Shown: positions 23,693 through 32,348 of the stretch, in pieces | How positions within the stretch are numbered: position 1 is the stretch's first letter | How the letters are laid out: each line of letters opens with the position of its first letter | Assembly (NCBI GenBank): GCA_002433075.1 | Contig: DJHM01000002.1 | Location: forward strand, 1 to 39,039 | Source: Latescibacteria bacterium UBA6620 | GTDB taxonomy: Bacteria > Latescibacterota > UBA2968 | Length of the DNA stretch: 39,039 nucleotides | Reading direction: 5' to 3' | Notes under the pieces: model-generated | Seen by the model: only the letters and a program-made list of their open reading frames with translations | What the model was told of the DNA's origin: nothing | Databases searched by the model: none | Program-made: the position numbers and the translations under genes

Positions 23693-25420
23693 TCAACGGA
23701 GGTCGCTGATCCGCAACTGAATGTCCTTACGGCCGCGCCATTCGTTTTCTTCGATGACGTAGGCCATATCTAGATTCGCCTCACCCGGTGTCAGCCGGTA
23801 GGTTAAGTGACCGAGATTATATCCGATGCAATCGAGGACGCTTCCGTTCTGCCGGGCCTTGAATCGTAGATGGTTGCGTCCCACGACCGAAGGGGCACCC
23901 ACGACTTCGACAGCCCGCGAAACCATGACGGGTCTTGGATTCTGTGGACCGAACGGTGCAAACCTGCGCAACATTTCGACCATTCTTCGATCGATCTGGT
24001 CCAGAGTAATTTCGTCATCGATCTCAAGCCTTGGCGTCAGGTCTTCGGGAAGCATCCGTTCCTCGGCCACGGTCACCAACGCCTCTCGGAACGCGTCGAC
24101 CTGAACCCGGTCGATCGTCAGACCCGCCGCGTACTTATGCCCCCCGAACGCCACCAGGTGTTCCTGGCATCGAGAGACAGCTTCGTAGAGATCGAAGCCC
24201 GGAATACTACGGGCTGATCCTTTCCCTCTATCGCCGTCGAGCGAAATCAGCACCGTGGGAAGATGGATGCGTTCCGCGATCCTGGAGGCGACGATCCCGA
24301 TCACCCCCGGGTGCCACGAATCCGACGCAAGCACCAGGGCACGCGCCGAGGCCAGATTCGACTCCTGTTCCACGAGCTCGACAGCCTCCCGATACATCCG
24401 GTCGTCGACCTGTCGTCGAACACGGTTCTGCGTTTCTAAGACTTCGGCGATCTCGACCGCCTGATCCGGATCGTCCGTCGTGAGCATCGTGACCGCGTCC
24501 ATGGCGGAGCCCATCCGGCCCAGGGCATTGATGCGTGGCGCGAGCACGAAGATCAGCGGACCCGTGCCCAACCGTCTCCCGGTCAGTTTCGCGCCACGGA
24601 GCAAGGCCTTCAGTCCTTCGTTTTCGGTTCGCTCCATCCGTCGAAGACCATTCGACACGAGAATTCGATTCTCGCCGACGAGCGGGACGATATCCGCCGC
24701 ACACCCCAATGCCACCAGATCCATGTTCTTGTAAACGGGCTCCGGATCGATCTGTCGATCGCGGTAGACGGCATCGGCAAGTTTGAAGGCCAGGGCCACG
24801 CCCGACAGTTCCTTGCAGGGGTAGTCGCAATCAGGCCGTTTTGGATTCACGACCGCTACAGCCTCCGGCAGAACACCCGGCTGGTGGTGGTCGGTGATAA
24901 TCACATCGACCCCGTTCTCGGTCGCATAGAGCGTCTCTTCGGTGGCCGTGATTCCACAATCGACGGAGATCAACAGGGTCGTACCCTGTGCCACGCAGCC
25001 GTCAATCGCCTCGTGTGAAATCCCGTAGCCCTCCTCGAGACGGTTGGGAATGTAAAATCTGACCCTGGCCCCCAGCGCCCCGAGCGTCCGGACCAGCAAG
25101 GCCGTGCTCGTGACGCCATCCACATCATAGTCACCGTGGACCATGATCTGCTCGTCTGCGTCGATCGCCTTCCAGATTCTGGCCGAAGCCTCCGTCATGT
25201 CGCGCATCGTAAACGGATCGATGAGGTCTTCCATCTGAGGATCGAGAAAGGCCCTGGCCACATTCGGATCTTCGACTCCGCGATTAACCAGAATCTTTGC
25301 CATCATGGCGGGAGCCTCGAGTTCGTCCCGCAGGCCGCCTACCACGGTCGGGTTCGGACGTTCGGCAATCACCCATCGCGGTTCGATCCGACGATCGAGT
25401 ACGGACTCAGCGGTCGACAC
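23693..25420 (-). CDS. recJ: Single-stranded-DNA-specific exonuclease RecJ
   Basis: Degrades single-stranded DNA 5' to 3' in recombination and mismatch repair. The 575 residues show the DHH phosphoesterase motifs HGDYDVDG (95-102), SVDCGI (152-157) and ITDHHQPG (175-182), a DHHA1 domain with SGVALAFKLAD before it and FGGHKYAAGLTI, and a C-terminal OB-like domain. The GTG at 25420 gives a family-like N-terminus (RRIEPRWVIAERPN) and a 14-base overlap with rsmA; an ATG at 25468 would add 16 residues and a 62-base overlap. Confidence 0.95.
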   Translation of the reverse strand: MSTAESVLDRRIEPRWVIAERPNPTVVGGLRDELEAPAMMAKILVNRGVEDPNVARAFLDPQMEDLIDPFTMRDMTEASARIWKAIDADEQIMVHGDYDVDGVTSTALLVRTLGALGARVRFYIPNRLEEGYGISHEAIDGCVAQGTTLLISVDCGITATEETLYATENGVDVIITDHHQPGVLPEAVAVVNPKRPDCDYPCKELSGVALAFKLADAVYRDRQIDPEPVYKNMDLVALGCAADIVPLVGENRILVSNGLRRMERTENEGLKALLRGAKLTGRRLGTGPLIFVLAPRINALGRMGSAMDAVTMLTTDDPDQAVEIAEVLETQNRVRRQVDDRMYREAVELVEQESNLASARALVLASDSWHPGVIGIVASRIAERIHLPTVLISLDGDRGKGSARSIPGFDLYEAVSRCQEHLVAFGGHKYAAGLTIDRVQVDAFREALVTVAEERMLPEDLTPRLEIDDEITLDQIDRRMVEMLRRFAPFGPQNPRPVMVSRAVEVVGAPSVVGRNHLRFKARQNGSVLDCIGYNLGHLTYRLTPGEANLDMAYVIEENEWRGRKDIQLRISDLR

Positions 25421-26213
25421 GTGCCCCCCGTGCTTCCTCGATCGCTCGACAGACGCGCTCGAAATCATCGATCGAGAGTGTTTCCGGCCTGGAGGTCCCG
25501 ACGATTCCGGCCGCCTCCAGCACGGCCTCTGTGTCTGGTGTTATCCCTGACAGGCTGTTTCTGATCATCTTCCGCCTTCTTTGAAAGCAGGCCCTGGCAA
25601 CCATGAACAGGAGGCGCTCATTTCGAACGTCAGGCCTTGCATATCCCTCGAACCCCAACCGAACAACCGAAGAGTGGACTTTTGGTGGCGGGTCGAAGGC
25701 ATCGGGCCGAACATCGAACAGCCGTCCGGCCTGTGATCTGAGCCTCGTTGCGATCGTCAACAGACCATAGTCCTTCCCACCGGGTGCGGCAACCAGGCGG
25801 TCGGCCACTTCGCGTTGCACCATCAGAACCGCGTGGCGCCAGCAATCGGCCTGTGTGAGTACGTGGTCGATCAGCCGGCCCGTGATGCGATACGGAATGT
25901 TCGCCAACAGAATCGCGCGTCGATGACCACGGGCTGTGATCAACGGCTCGAAAGAAACCGACAGCACATCTCCTTCGACGACTTCTATGCCCCCATCCGA
26001 TCCGAATCGGTCAGAGGCCGCACGCGCAAGCCCCGGATCCACTTCAACCGCGACGACCCCGGCCGCTCGCGAGACCAGGTGCTCAGTCAGAGCACCTCGA
26101 CCGGGCCCGATTTCGATCACAAGGTCCTCGGGGCCCACTTGTGCCTCGTCAACAATCCGTTCCGCCACGTCGGTCTGTGTTAGAAAGTGCTGACCCAGTC
26201 GCTTGCGGGACAC
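25407..26213 (-). CDS. rsmA: 16S rRNA (A1518/A1519) dimethyltransferase
   Basis: KsgA-type enzyme that dimethylates two adenines at the end of 16S rRNA, a late checkpoint in 30S assembly. With the GTG at 26213 it has 268 residues: RKRLGQHFL at the N-terminus, SAM motif IEIGPGRGALT (33-43), the acidic VEVDP (56-60), catalytic NIPY (105-108; NLPY in E. coli), FDPPPKVHSSVVRL and the C-terminal helical domain. The start is one base after the tatD stop. A TTG at 26228 inside tatD is possible and would add five residues. Confidence 0.95.
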   Translation of the reverse strand: MSRKRLGQHFLTQTDVAERIVDEAQVGPEDLVIEIGPGRGALTEHLVSRAAGVVAVEVDPGLARAASDRFGSDGGIEVVEGDVLSVSFEPLITARGHRRAILLANIPYRITGRLIDHVLTQADCWRHAVLMVQREVADRLVAAPGGKDYGLLTIATRLRSQAGRLFDVRPDAFDPPPKVHSSVVRLGFEGYARPDVRNERLLFMVARACFQRRRKMIRNSLSGITPDTEAVLEAAGIVGTSRPETLSIDDFERVCRAIEEARGARVDR

Positions 26214-26214
26214 G

Positions 26215-26976
26215 TCAGTCCAACCCAAACAGCTTTTTGGCGTTCTCGGTCGTCGTCTCGGCGATCCGGTCTACCGGCTGTCTTACTGTTTCCGCCAGAA
26301 ACTCAGCAATATCGCGTACGTAGGCTGGCTCGTTCCTCTTCCCACGGTAAGGCGCTGGCGCCAGATACGGGCAGTCGGTCTCCAGCAGCAGGTGATCATC
26401 CGGAATCCCACGGACGATGCTCATCCGATCGGACTTCCTGAATGTGAGCGTCCCCCCGAAACCGAGGTAGAACCCCCGATGGACGGCGCGCTGTGCCTCA
26501 GCCATCGATCCTCCAAAACAATGCAGGACGCCTCTCAGACGTCCCTCCCCTTCTTGCTCGAGAAGATCCAGAACGCGCGTTTCGGCTCCTCTGCTATGAA
26601 CGACGACAGGGAGATCGTGGTCGAGCGCCAGACGGATTTGCGCTCTGAACAGTCGCTCCTGCAAGTCTTGAAGTGCGCAGTCTCTGTAGAAATCCAGGCC
26701 CGTTTCACCCACGGCCACCACATCCGGATCCGAAAGCAACACCTCGAAATCGGTCAGATCCTCCGGAGCGTCCACCACCTCGTGCGGATGAATCCCCACC
26801 GTCGCGCTCACACACGTCTGCGTACGGGCCAGTTCGACGGCGCTTCGACTCCGAGTCAGGTTCGTACCCACGTCCACGATGCGGGCGACTCCCGCCTGGA
26901 GCGCCCTCTCGATCGCCTGCGTGCGGTCGCCATCGAACTGAGCGTAGCACAGGTGGGCGTGGGTATCGACGAACAC
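26215..26976 (-). CDS. tatD: TatD family metal-dependent hydrolase
   Basis: TIM-barrel hydrolase with DNase activity reported for family members. The 253 residues keep the metal ligands: H6 and H8 in VDTHAHL, E91 in AVGETGLDF, H127 in VVHSRG, H152 in LHCFGG, and Asp in LLETDCPYLAP. GTG start five bases after the metG stop. The metG-tatD-rsmA order is widespread in bacteria. Confidence 0.93.
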   Translation of the reverse strand: MFVDTHAHLCYAQFDGDRTQAIERALQAGVARIVDVGTNLTRSRSAVELARTQTCVSATVGIHPHEVVDAPEDLTDFEVLLSDPDVVAVGETGLDFYRDCALQDLQERLFRAQIRLALDHDLPVVVHSRGAETRVLDLLEQEGEGRLRGVLHCFGGSMAEAQRAVHRGFYLGFGGTLTFRKSDRMSIVRGIPDDHLLLETDCPYLAPAPYRGKRNEPAYVRDIAEFLAETVRQPVDRIAETTTENAKKLFGLD

Positions 26977-26981
26977 GCCGA

Positions 26982-28898
26982 TCAGCTGACCCGGGCACCC
27001 GCAGGCAGGTCGCTGTCGGGCGCGAGCAGGCCGAGCTGCCCATCGGCCGATGCGGCCAGAAGCATACCCTGAGACTCCACACCCCGAATCGTAGCGGGTT
27101 CGAGATTAGCCACCACGACGATCCGACGCCCCACGAGCGATTCGGCTTCATAGTGCTGGGCCACTCCGGCTACAAGCTGCCGCTCCTCAGAACCGAGATC
27201 GATTTGCAGCTTCAGAAGCCGATCCGCGCCTTCGACCTTCTCTGCGGTTTTGACGATCGCAACTCTCAGATCGAGCTTCTGGAATTCGTCGAACGAAATC
27301 GTCGTGCTTTCTTCGGCCATGCCCTGTTCCTCCGTCTGTTCCGTCGACTCTTCAGTCGCGCTTTCTTCGAGATCTACCTTGGGGAAAAGCGGGTCCATCT
27401 TGCGAACCGACTGTCCTCCAGGAAGCCCTCCCCACACCAGCGCGTCCTTGCGTGCATTCGCAACGTCCCCTTCGCACCCGATCTGATTCCAGATGGCATG
27501 CGATTTCTCCGGCATGATCGGGGCCAGCCAGAGCGCCAGCTGGCGTAACGTCTCACCCAGACCGTAGATAACAGTTTCCAGATCCGATCTGCGTGTCTCG
27601 TCTTTCGCGAGCGCCCACGGTTCCTTGGCCTCGATGAATCTGTTCGCTTCCCTCACCAGGGAAAGGATGGCCTCAACGATCGCGACCGTGTCGTACGCCG
27701 GAAGCGCTTGGGCGATCGTCGACGCCGTCTCTTCCGCCCGAAGTCTGAGCGGATCGAGATCGGGGTGTAGCGGGTCCACCACGGGCAGGCGGCCGCCCAC
27801 ATACCGTTCCGCCATCACGATCGAGCGATTCACAAGGTTGCCGAGATCGTTCGCCAACTCTCCATTGTATCGAGCTTGGAACGACTCGACCGTAAAGGTG
27901 CTGTCCTGTCCGACCGTCATCTCCCTCACGAGGTAGTACCGAAACGCATCGACGCCGTGACTCTCGACCAGATCCAGGGGTTCCACGGCGTTACCGCGGC
28001 TCTTGCCCATCTTTTCCGCATCCACCAACCAGTAGCCGTGGGCCATAATCGTCTCAGGTAACGGCAGCCCCATCGCCTTGAGCATCGTCGGCCAGTAGAC
28101 ACAATGCGTGGTCAGGATGTCCTTTCCGATCAGGTGACAGGACGCCGGCCACCACCGGGAATAGGCCTTTTCGTTGGAGAGGTATCCGGCTGCCGTCACG
28201 TAGTTCAATAGTGCGTCGAACCAGACGTATGTCACGTAGTCCTGGTCGAACGGAAGGGGAATGCCCCACGCCACCCGTGCCTTGGGCCGTGAGATGCAAA
28301 GATCGCCCAGAGGCTGCCGGAGAAACCCCAGGATTTCGTTACGTCGCGTCACAGGCTGAATGAATTCAGGATGCGCCACGATGTGATCGATGAGCCATTC
28401 CTGGTAGGCGCTCATCTTGAAGAAGTAGTTCTTCTCCGAGAGCTGGACGACTTCCCGTCCTCCAATCGGATCCTTACCGTCCACCAGATCTTTTTCCGTG
28501 AAGAACTGCTCCTCGTAGACCGAATACCACCCCTCGTAGTCGGACGAGTAGATTTCTCCAGCGTCGTAGACCCGCTGAAGCGCTTCCGTAACGACGTGCT
28601 GGTGTCGACCCTCGGTTGTCCGGATGAAGTCGTCGTGCGAGATGCCCAGTCGTTCCCAGAGCGCTCGGAATGCCAGAGCCATCTGATCGACGAAATCCTG
28701 AGGCGACGTGTTTCGCTCCCGGGCAGCGAGTTCGACCTTCTGACCGTGCTCGTCCATGCCCGTCAGGAACAACACGTCGTGACCCATCAGCCGATGGTAG
28801 CGGGCGAGCACATCCGCAACCGTCGTCGTATAGGCGTGCCCCAGATGGGGTTCACCGTTGGCATAGTAGATCGGTGTGGTGATGAAGAAAGTGTTCAC
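26982..28898 (-). CDS. metG: Methionine--tRNA ligase with C-terminal tRNA-binding domain
   Basis: Charges elongator and initiator tRNA-Met. The 638 residues contain class I HLGH (18-21), LTGMDEHG (45-52), KMGKS (296-300, usually KMSKS), the anticodon-binding helices, an acidic Glu/Thr/Ser-rich linker (about 505-530) and a C-terminal EMAP/Trbp111-like OB domain (about 535-638: LDLRVAIVKTAEKVEGADRL) used for dimerisation and tRNA binding. The connective-peptide knuckle that normally has zinc-binding CxxC pairs reads GWYSVYEEQFF and VDGKDPIGGREV, with no cysteine. GTG start one base after the holB stop. Confidence 0.96.
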   Translation of the reverse strand: MNTFFITTPIYYANGEPHLGHAYTTTVADVLARYHRLMGHDVLFLTGMDEHGQKVELAARERNTSPQDFVDQMALAFRALWERLGISHDDFIRTTEGRHQHVVTEALQRVYDAGEIYSSDYEGWYSVYEEQFFTEKDLVDGKDPIGGREVVQLSEKNYFFKMSAYQEWLIDHIVAHPEFIQPVTRRNEILGFLRQPLGDLCISRPKARVAWGIPLPFDQDYVTYVWFDALLNYVTAAGYLSNEKAYSRWWPASCHLIGKDILTTHCVYWPTMLKAMGLPLPETIMAHGYWLVDAEKMGKSRGNAVEPLDLVESHGVDAFRYYLVREMTVGQDSTFTVESFQARYNGELANDLGNLVNRSIVMAERYVGGRLPVVDPLHPDLDPLRLRAEETASTIAQALPAYDTVAIVEAILSLVREANRFIEAKEPWALAKDETRRSDLETVIYGLGETLRQLALWLAPIMPEKSHAIWNQIGCEGDVANARKDALVWGGLPGGQSVRKMDPLFPKVDLEESATEESTEQTEEQGMAEESTTISFDEFQKLDLRVAIVKTAEKVEGADRLLKLQIDLGSEERQLVAGVAQHYEAESLVGRRIVVVANLEPATIRGVESQGMLLAASADGQLGLLAPDSDLPAGARVS

Positions 28899-28899
28899 G

Positions 28900-29985
28900 C
28901 TACACGGCTCGTTGTAAGGTTCGCCACATCGATACCAGACTCACCTGCAGATTGATGTTTCGCAGACTCATATCTCTGATTCGCTCGATTTCCCTGGCCG
29001 CCGTATCGATCAACTTCTCGTCAAACAACGAAGACAGTTCGCGCAACGTCTGGATCCGCGGTGCCTCGGGGGCAAACGCGGCCTCTCCCCGCTGGCGGAA
29101 CCGCAAGGTGTCTGCCAGCCAGATCTCCGCTGCCTGGAGAACGTCGAATACCTCCTGCTTGTCCGAGGCCAGCTGCTCCAGAGCGAGAAAAGTATGGGCC
29201 TCACGCCCGGTAACCAAGGCCTCGAGGAATCGAGAGGCTCGAGCCTGCAGGCCTGCCACGTCCTCGCCCGTCAGGGCAATGGCTCGACGCAGGCTACCGC
29301 CCGACGCGTCCGCCGCATACTCGGCGACCGTCTCACTCACCGAAGTCAACGAGGTGAGATGCGCTTTAAGCTCCGTTCGCGAAACCGGAGGGAACGCGAG
29401 GGCCTGACATCTTGACACGATCGTCGGCAACAGGCGTTCAGGTGCGGGGGCCGTCAGAATCATCAGCGACTGTTCCGGGGGCTCCTCAAGCGTCTTGAGA
29501 AGGATGTTGGCAGATTCCGGCCGAATGCGATGCGCATCGAGAAAGACCATCGTGCGCCACCCGCCCTCGAAACTACCCAGGGTGAACTCCTTGACGGCCT
29601 CTCTCAGACGCTCGACAACCACAGACGTACCTTCGTCGGGCATCGGATATCCATAGGGATCGCTCACCGCTTCTTCGGCGACACGCCGAAGTTCGGCATC
29701 CTTCGTCTTCCGCATGGCCGGCACGATCACATTGAAGTCCGCGTGGCCTAACGTGCCTGTTCGCCCACAGGGAGCACATTCCCCACACGCACCTGTTTCT
29801 CCACGATCGCAGTGCAGCGACCGGGCGAGCTCGATTGCGGCCGAAGTCTTGCCCGTGCCTTCAGGACCCCAGAACAGAAGCGCGTGCGGTAATCTGCCCG
29901 AGGTCCGAATCCGCTCCAGGATGCGCCGGATGCGGGGCTGTCCTATCGGAGTTTCAGAAAACACGCGATCAGTTGAGTGTTGCAC
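28900..29985 (-). CDS. holB: DNA polymerase III subunit delta'
   Basis: Clamp-loader AAA+ subunit. In 361 residues: Walker A GPEGTGKT (40-47), a zinc module with Cys 59, 67, 70 and 73, Walker B-like VFLDAHRI (147-154), TLEEPPE (165-171) and sensor 1 region TIVSRCQ (188-194), then a helical C-terminal part. Being short, without the tau C-terminal domains, and followed by metG fits delta' better than gamma/tau. The GTG at 29985 overlaps the ABC ATPase stop by 17 bases; a GTG at 29964 (seven codons later, just past that stop) is an equally good start. No Shine-Dalgarno separates them. Confidence 0.85.
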   Translation of the reverse strand: MQHSTDRVFSETPIGQPRIRRILERIRTSGRLPHALLFWGPEGTGKTSAAIELARSLHCDRGETGACGECAPCGRTGTLGHADFNVIVPAMRKTKDAELRRVAEEAVSDPYGYPMPDEGTSVVVERLREAVKEFTLGSFEGGWRTMVFLDAHRIRPESANILLKTLEEPPEQSLMILTAPAPERLLPTIVSRCQALAFPPVSRTELKAHLTSLTSVSETVAEYAADASGGSLRRAIALTGEDVAGLQARASRFLEALVTGREAHTFLALEQLASDKQEVFDVLQAAEIWLADTLRFRQRGEAAFAPEAPRIQTLRELSSLFDEKLIDTAAREIERIRDMSLRNINLQVSLVSMWRTLQRAV

Positions 29986-31024
29986 CAGTTTCGGGTGAAA
30001 AGAACAGGATCGTGTCGTCGTCCAGGCTCAGACCCACACGATCGCCCACAGCGGGACAGGCTCCTCCCGTGATCCGGACAACAAGGCCCAGGCCATCGGC
30101 GACAGTGTAGAGCAACGTCTCGCTTCCCGTAGGCTCTACCACATCGACGACGGCCACGACGGAAGCCTCGGAAGCGACCACCAGCCGCACGTGCTCGGGG
30201 CGAACTCCGAGGACCGCCGGTCCAGACGGAATCGTGCGTTGCAGCTCCATCTCGAGTGGCCCGGCCGCGAAAGTCGAACCCTCGACCTGCCCTTCAATAA
30301 AGTTCATGGACGGCGTCCCGATGAAGCCCGCCACAAACTGGTTCGCCGGCTCCTCGTAGAGCTCCATCGGACTTCCCAGCTGTTGCAGTTCGCCCGACTT
30401 GAGTACGGCAATCCTGTCGCCCATCGTCATCGCCTCAACCTGATCGTGCGTCACATAGATCATTGTGACGCCCAGCTCTCGGTGCAGCCGGTTGAGCTCC
30501 GTACGCATCTGAGAACGGAGCTTGGCATCCAGATTTGACAGCGGTTCGTCGAACAGGAAGACTTTCGGGTTTCGAACGATCGCTCTCCCAAGGGCAACCC
30601 TCTGACGTTGACCACCCGAAAGGGCTCGAGGTTTCCGTTCGAACAACTCATCCAATCCCAGAATGGCGGCTGCCTTGTCGACTGCCGTATCGATTTCCGC
30701 TTGAGGCACCTTTCGAAGCTTGAGGCCGAAAGCGAGGTTTTCCCGAACGGTCATGTGTGGGTAGAGGGCGTAGTTCTGGAAAACCATCGACACGTCCCGG
30801 TCTTTAGGTGGGACATCATTCGCTCGTACACCCCCAATGAAAATGTCGCCCGATGTGGGCGACTCTAGACCTGCCATCATTCTTAGCATCGTTGACTTGC
30901 CGCAACCCGAAGGGCCCACAAGGACGAGAAACTCACCATCTCGAACTTCCAGGTTCACCGAATCCACAGCTACCACACCCCCCTCGAACTCCTTGCGGAG
31001 ATGCTTCAGAAGCACATCAGCCAT
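29969..31024 (-). CDS. Sugar-type ABC transporter ATP-binding protein (UgpC/MsmK/MalK-like)
   Basis: Energises import of sugars or glycerol phosphate by binding to membrane permeases. The 351 residues have Walker A GPSGCGKST (37-45), Q-loop Q83, signature LSGGQ (135-139), Walker B VFLFDE (155-160), switch H193, and a C-terminal OB/TOBE regulatory domain (about 235-351) typical of the CUT1 group. No permease or binding protein is encoded here, so it probably serves transporters encoded elsewhere, as MsmK/MsmX-type shared ATPases do. The ATG has AGGTGA three bases ahead and a good promoter further up, so it heads the long downstream gene run. Confidence 0.9.
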   Translation of the reverse strand: MADVLLKHLRKEFEGGVVAVDSVNLEVRDGEFLVLVGPSGCGKSTMLRMMAGLESPTSGDIFIGGVRANDVPPKDRDVSMVFQNYALYPHMTVRENLAFGLKLRKVPQAEIDTAVDKAAAILGLDELFERKPRALSGGQRQRVALGRAIVRNPKVFLFDEPLSNLDAKLRSQMRTELNRLHRELGVTMIYVTHDQVEAMTMGDRIAVLKSGELQQLGSPMELYEEPANQFVAGFIGTPSMNFIEGQVEGSTFAAGPLEMELQRTIPSGPAVLGVRPEHVRLVVASEASVVAVVDVVEPTGSETLLYTVADGLGLVVRITGGACPAVGDRVGLSLDDDTILFFSPETGATLN

Positions 31025-31066
31025 CGGTCACCTGGAAATGGGAAAAAGCCTCGCAACTACTGAAAA

Positions 31067-31095
31067 ATAGTAACGTTGCGTCCGAAACCGGTCAA
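31067..31095 (-). promoter_or_regulatory. Sigma70-type promoter at the head of the long leftward gene run
   Basis: On the minus strand TTGACC (31090-31095), 17-base spacer, TACTAT (31067-31072). The -35 box overlaps the rimI stop codon (31092-31094). The -10 lies 42 bases upstream of the ABC ATPase ATG. Confidence 0.65.
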
Positions 31096-31619
31096 GGAGT
31101 ATCACAAGACGGGTGCGCCCGAGCGATGTAGTCCGAAAGGCTGCCCTCCATCGGTTTCAGCATGACCACGGCATTCTCGGTCGGCTCCCGGTAGTAGTCT
31201 CGTCGAACCGCGATCGTCTGGAACCCACGACGCTTGTAAAGACGCGTCGCAGGATCGTTGGACGCTCTAACCTCGAGGCTCACCACACGTACTCCCAAAC
31301 CGGACAATTCACCGAGAAGGACGTCGACGAGTGCGCCTCCAAGCCCCCGTCCTCGCAGCTCGGGGTGGATGGCAAGATCGGTAAGGTGATACTCCTCCTG
31401 GACCCGGTAGCCGACGGCGTACCCGACGAGCGCATCCCCTTGCCTCGCAACCCGGCAAAGCCCTCCGGGCTGGGCGAGCGCACGATCGAAATCCTGTTTC
31501 TGCCACGGTGTCGCGAACGAAACCTGCTCCATCTCGACCACTTCAGACAGGTCTTCGGCCGTCATCGGTTCGATCGCGAGCGTGGTGGCAGGCGTGCGCC
31601 GGCCGTCGTCATCCGTCAT
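31092..31619 (-). CDS. rimI: Ribosomal-protein-alanine N-acetyltransferase
   Basis: GNAT acetyltransferase; RimI acetylates the N-terminal alanine of ribosomal protein S18. The 175 residues show EQVSFATPW, LTDLAIHPELRGRGLGGAL with the acetyl-CoA pyrophosphate loop RGRGLGG (89-95), LEVRASNDPATRLYKRRGF and YYRE. The ATG at 31619 overlaps the end of tsaB by 11 bases and gives the normal length; a longer frame to 31754 lies inside tsaB and was rejected. tsaB-rimI is a common pair. Confidence 0.88.
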   Translation of the reverse strand: MTDDDGRRTPATTLAIEPMTAEDLSEVVEMEQVSFATPWQKQDFDRALAQPGGLCRVARQGDALVGYAVGYRVQEEYHLTDLAIHPELRGRGLGGALVDVLLGELSGLGVRVVSLEVRASNDPATRLYKRRGFQTIAVRRDYYREPTENAVVMLKPMEGSLSDYIARAHPSCDTP

Positions 31620-32304
31620 TGGATTGCTTTGCGCGTTCACGCTCCGCCTGCGAAGCTCGACAATAGTTCGGCTCGGCCTTGTCCGTATCGACGATATCCC
31701 CTGCAAGGACCTGCCGCGCACCCAACCTGGCGATCGTTCCACCATCAGGGACACCCAGGCCGGCGGGAGCGATCCTCGCTCCCGAAATCTGCCTGAGACG
31801 ATCTTCGAACTTCACCGCGCCTTCCCCGACGAACACCGTCGAATCCACAGAGTCCTCGATGACTCGATCGATGGCCAATGCTGCATCTTCGACGATCGTG
31901 TCGAGCGCATCGCCCTCAACTCGGTAGATGCCTGCGTAGACCAGATCACGCCTTGCATCCAGCATCGGGCAGACCCGCTGCGCGTGGGGCTCAGCCAAGT
32001 TCGCAGCGAGTCCCTTTAGTGTCGACACCAGCGTAAGGGGCAAGTCCGCTCCCAACGCGACGCCCTTCGCCGTACTCAACCCGATACGCAACCCTGTGAA
32101 AGATCCTGGACCGGCCGAGACTGCCAGCGCTTGCAGATCTCTGCGATGGAGATCGGCCTCAGCGAGAGCCGCGTCAATCGTCAGTAGAAGCCGTTCCGAG
32201 TGCTGACGCCCCGGGGGACCGGCCTGAACCGCGAGGACCTCTTCGCCGTTGGAAAGTCCGACGCTGCAAACCGTTGTGGCTGTCTCTATTCCAAGCGTAA
32301 TCAA
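31609..32304 (-). CDS. tsaB: tRNA threonylcarbamoyladenosine biosynthesis protein TsaB
   Basis: Non-catalytic partner of TsaD in forming the t6A37 base of ANN-decoding tRNAs. The 231 residues start with the ASKHA fold TLGIETATTVCSVGL, then RQHSERLL, the hallmark LAVSAGPGSFTGLRIGLSTAKG and MLDARRDLVYAGIY. TTG start at 32304 with no clear Shine-Dalgarno, 44 bases after ruvB; no better start is visible upstream of the conserved first strand. tsaD, tsaC and tsaE are not in the window. Confidence 0.92.
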   Translation of the reverse strand: MITLGIETATTVCSVGLSNGEEVLAVQAGPPGRQHSERLLLTIDAALAEADLHRRDLQALAVSAGPGSFTGLRIGLSTAKGVALGADLPLTLVSTLKGLAANLAEPHAQRVCPMLDARRDLVYAGIYRVEGDALDTIVEDAALAIDRVIEDSVDSTVFVGEGAVKFEDRLRQISGARIAPAGLGVPDGGTIARLGARQVLAGDIVDTDKAEPNYCRASQAERERAKQSNDG

Positions 32305-32348
32305 GGCGTTATTCGGTTTTAGAGGAAGGTGTGGATCCCGGCGGGGGT

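Noticed and set aside
31620..31754. Upstream extension of the rimI frame
   Set aside because: Entirely inside tsaB and unlike GNAT proteins; ATG 31619 gives the usual length.
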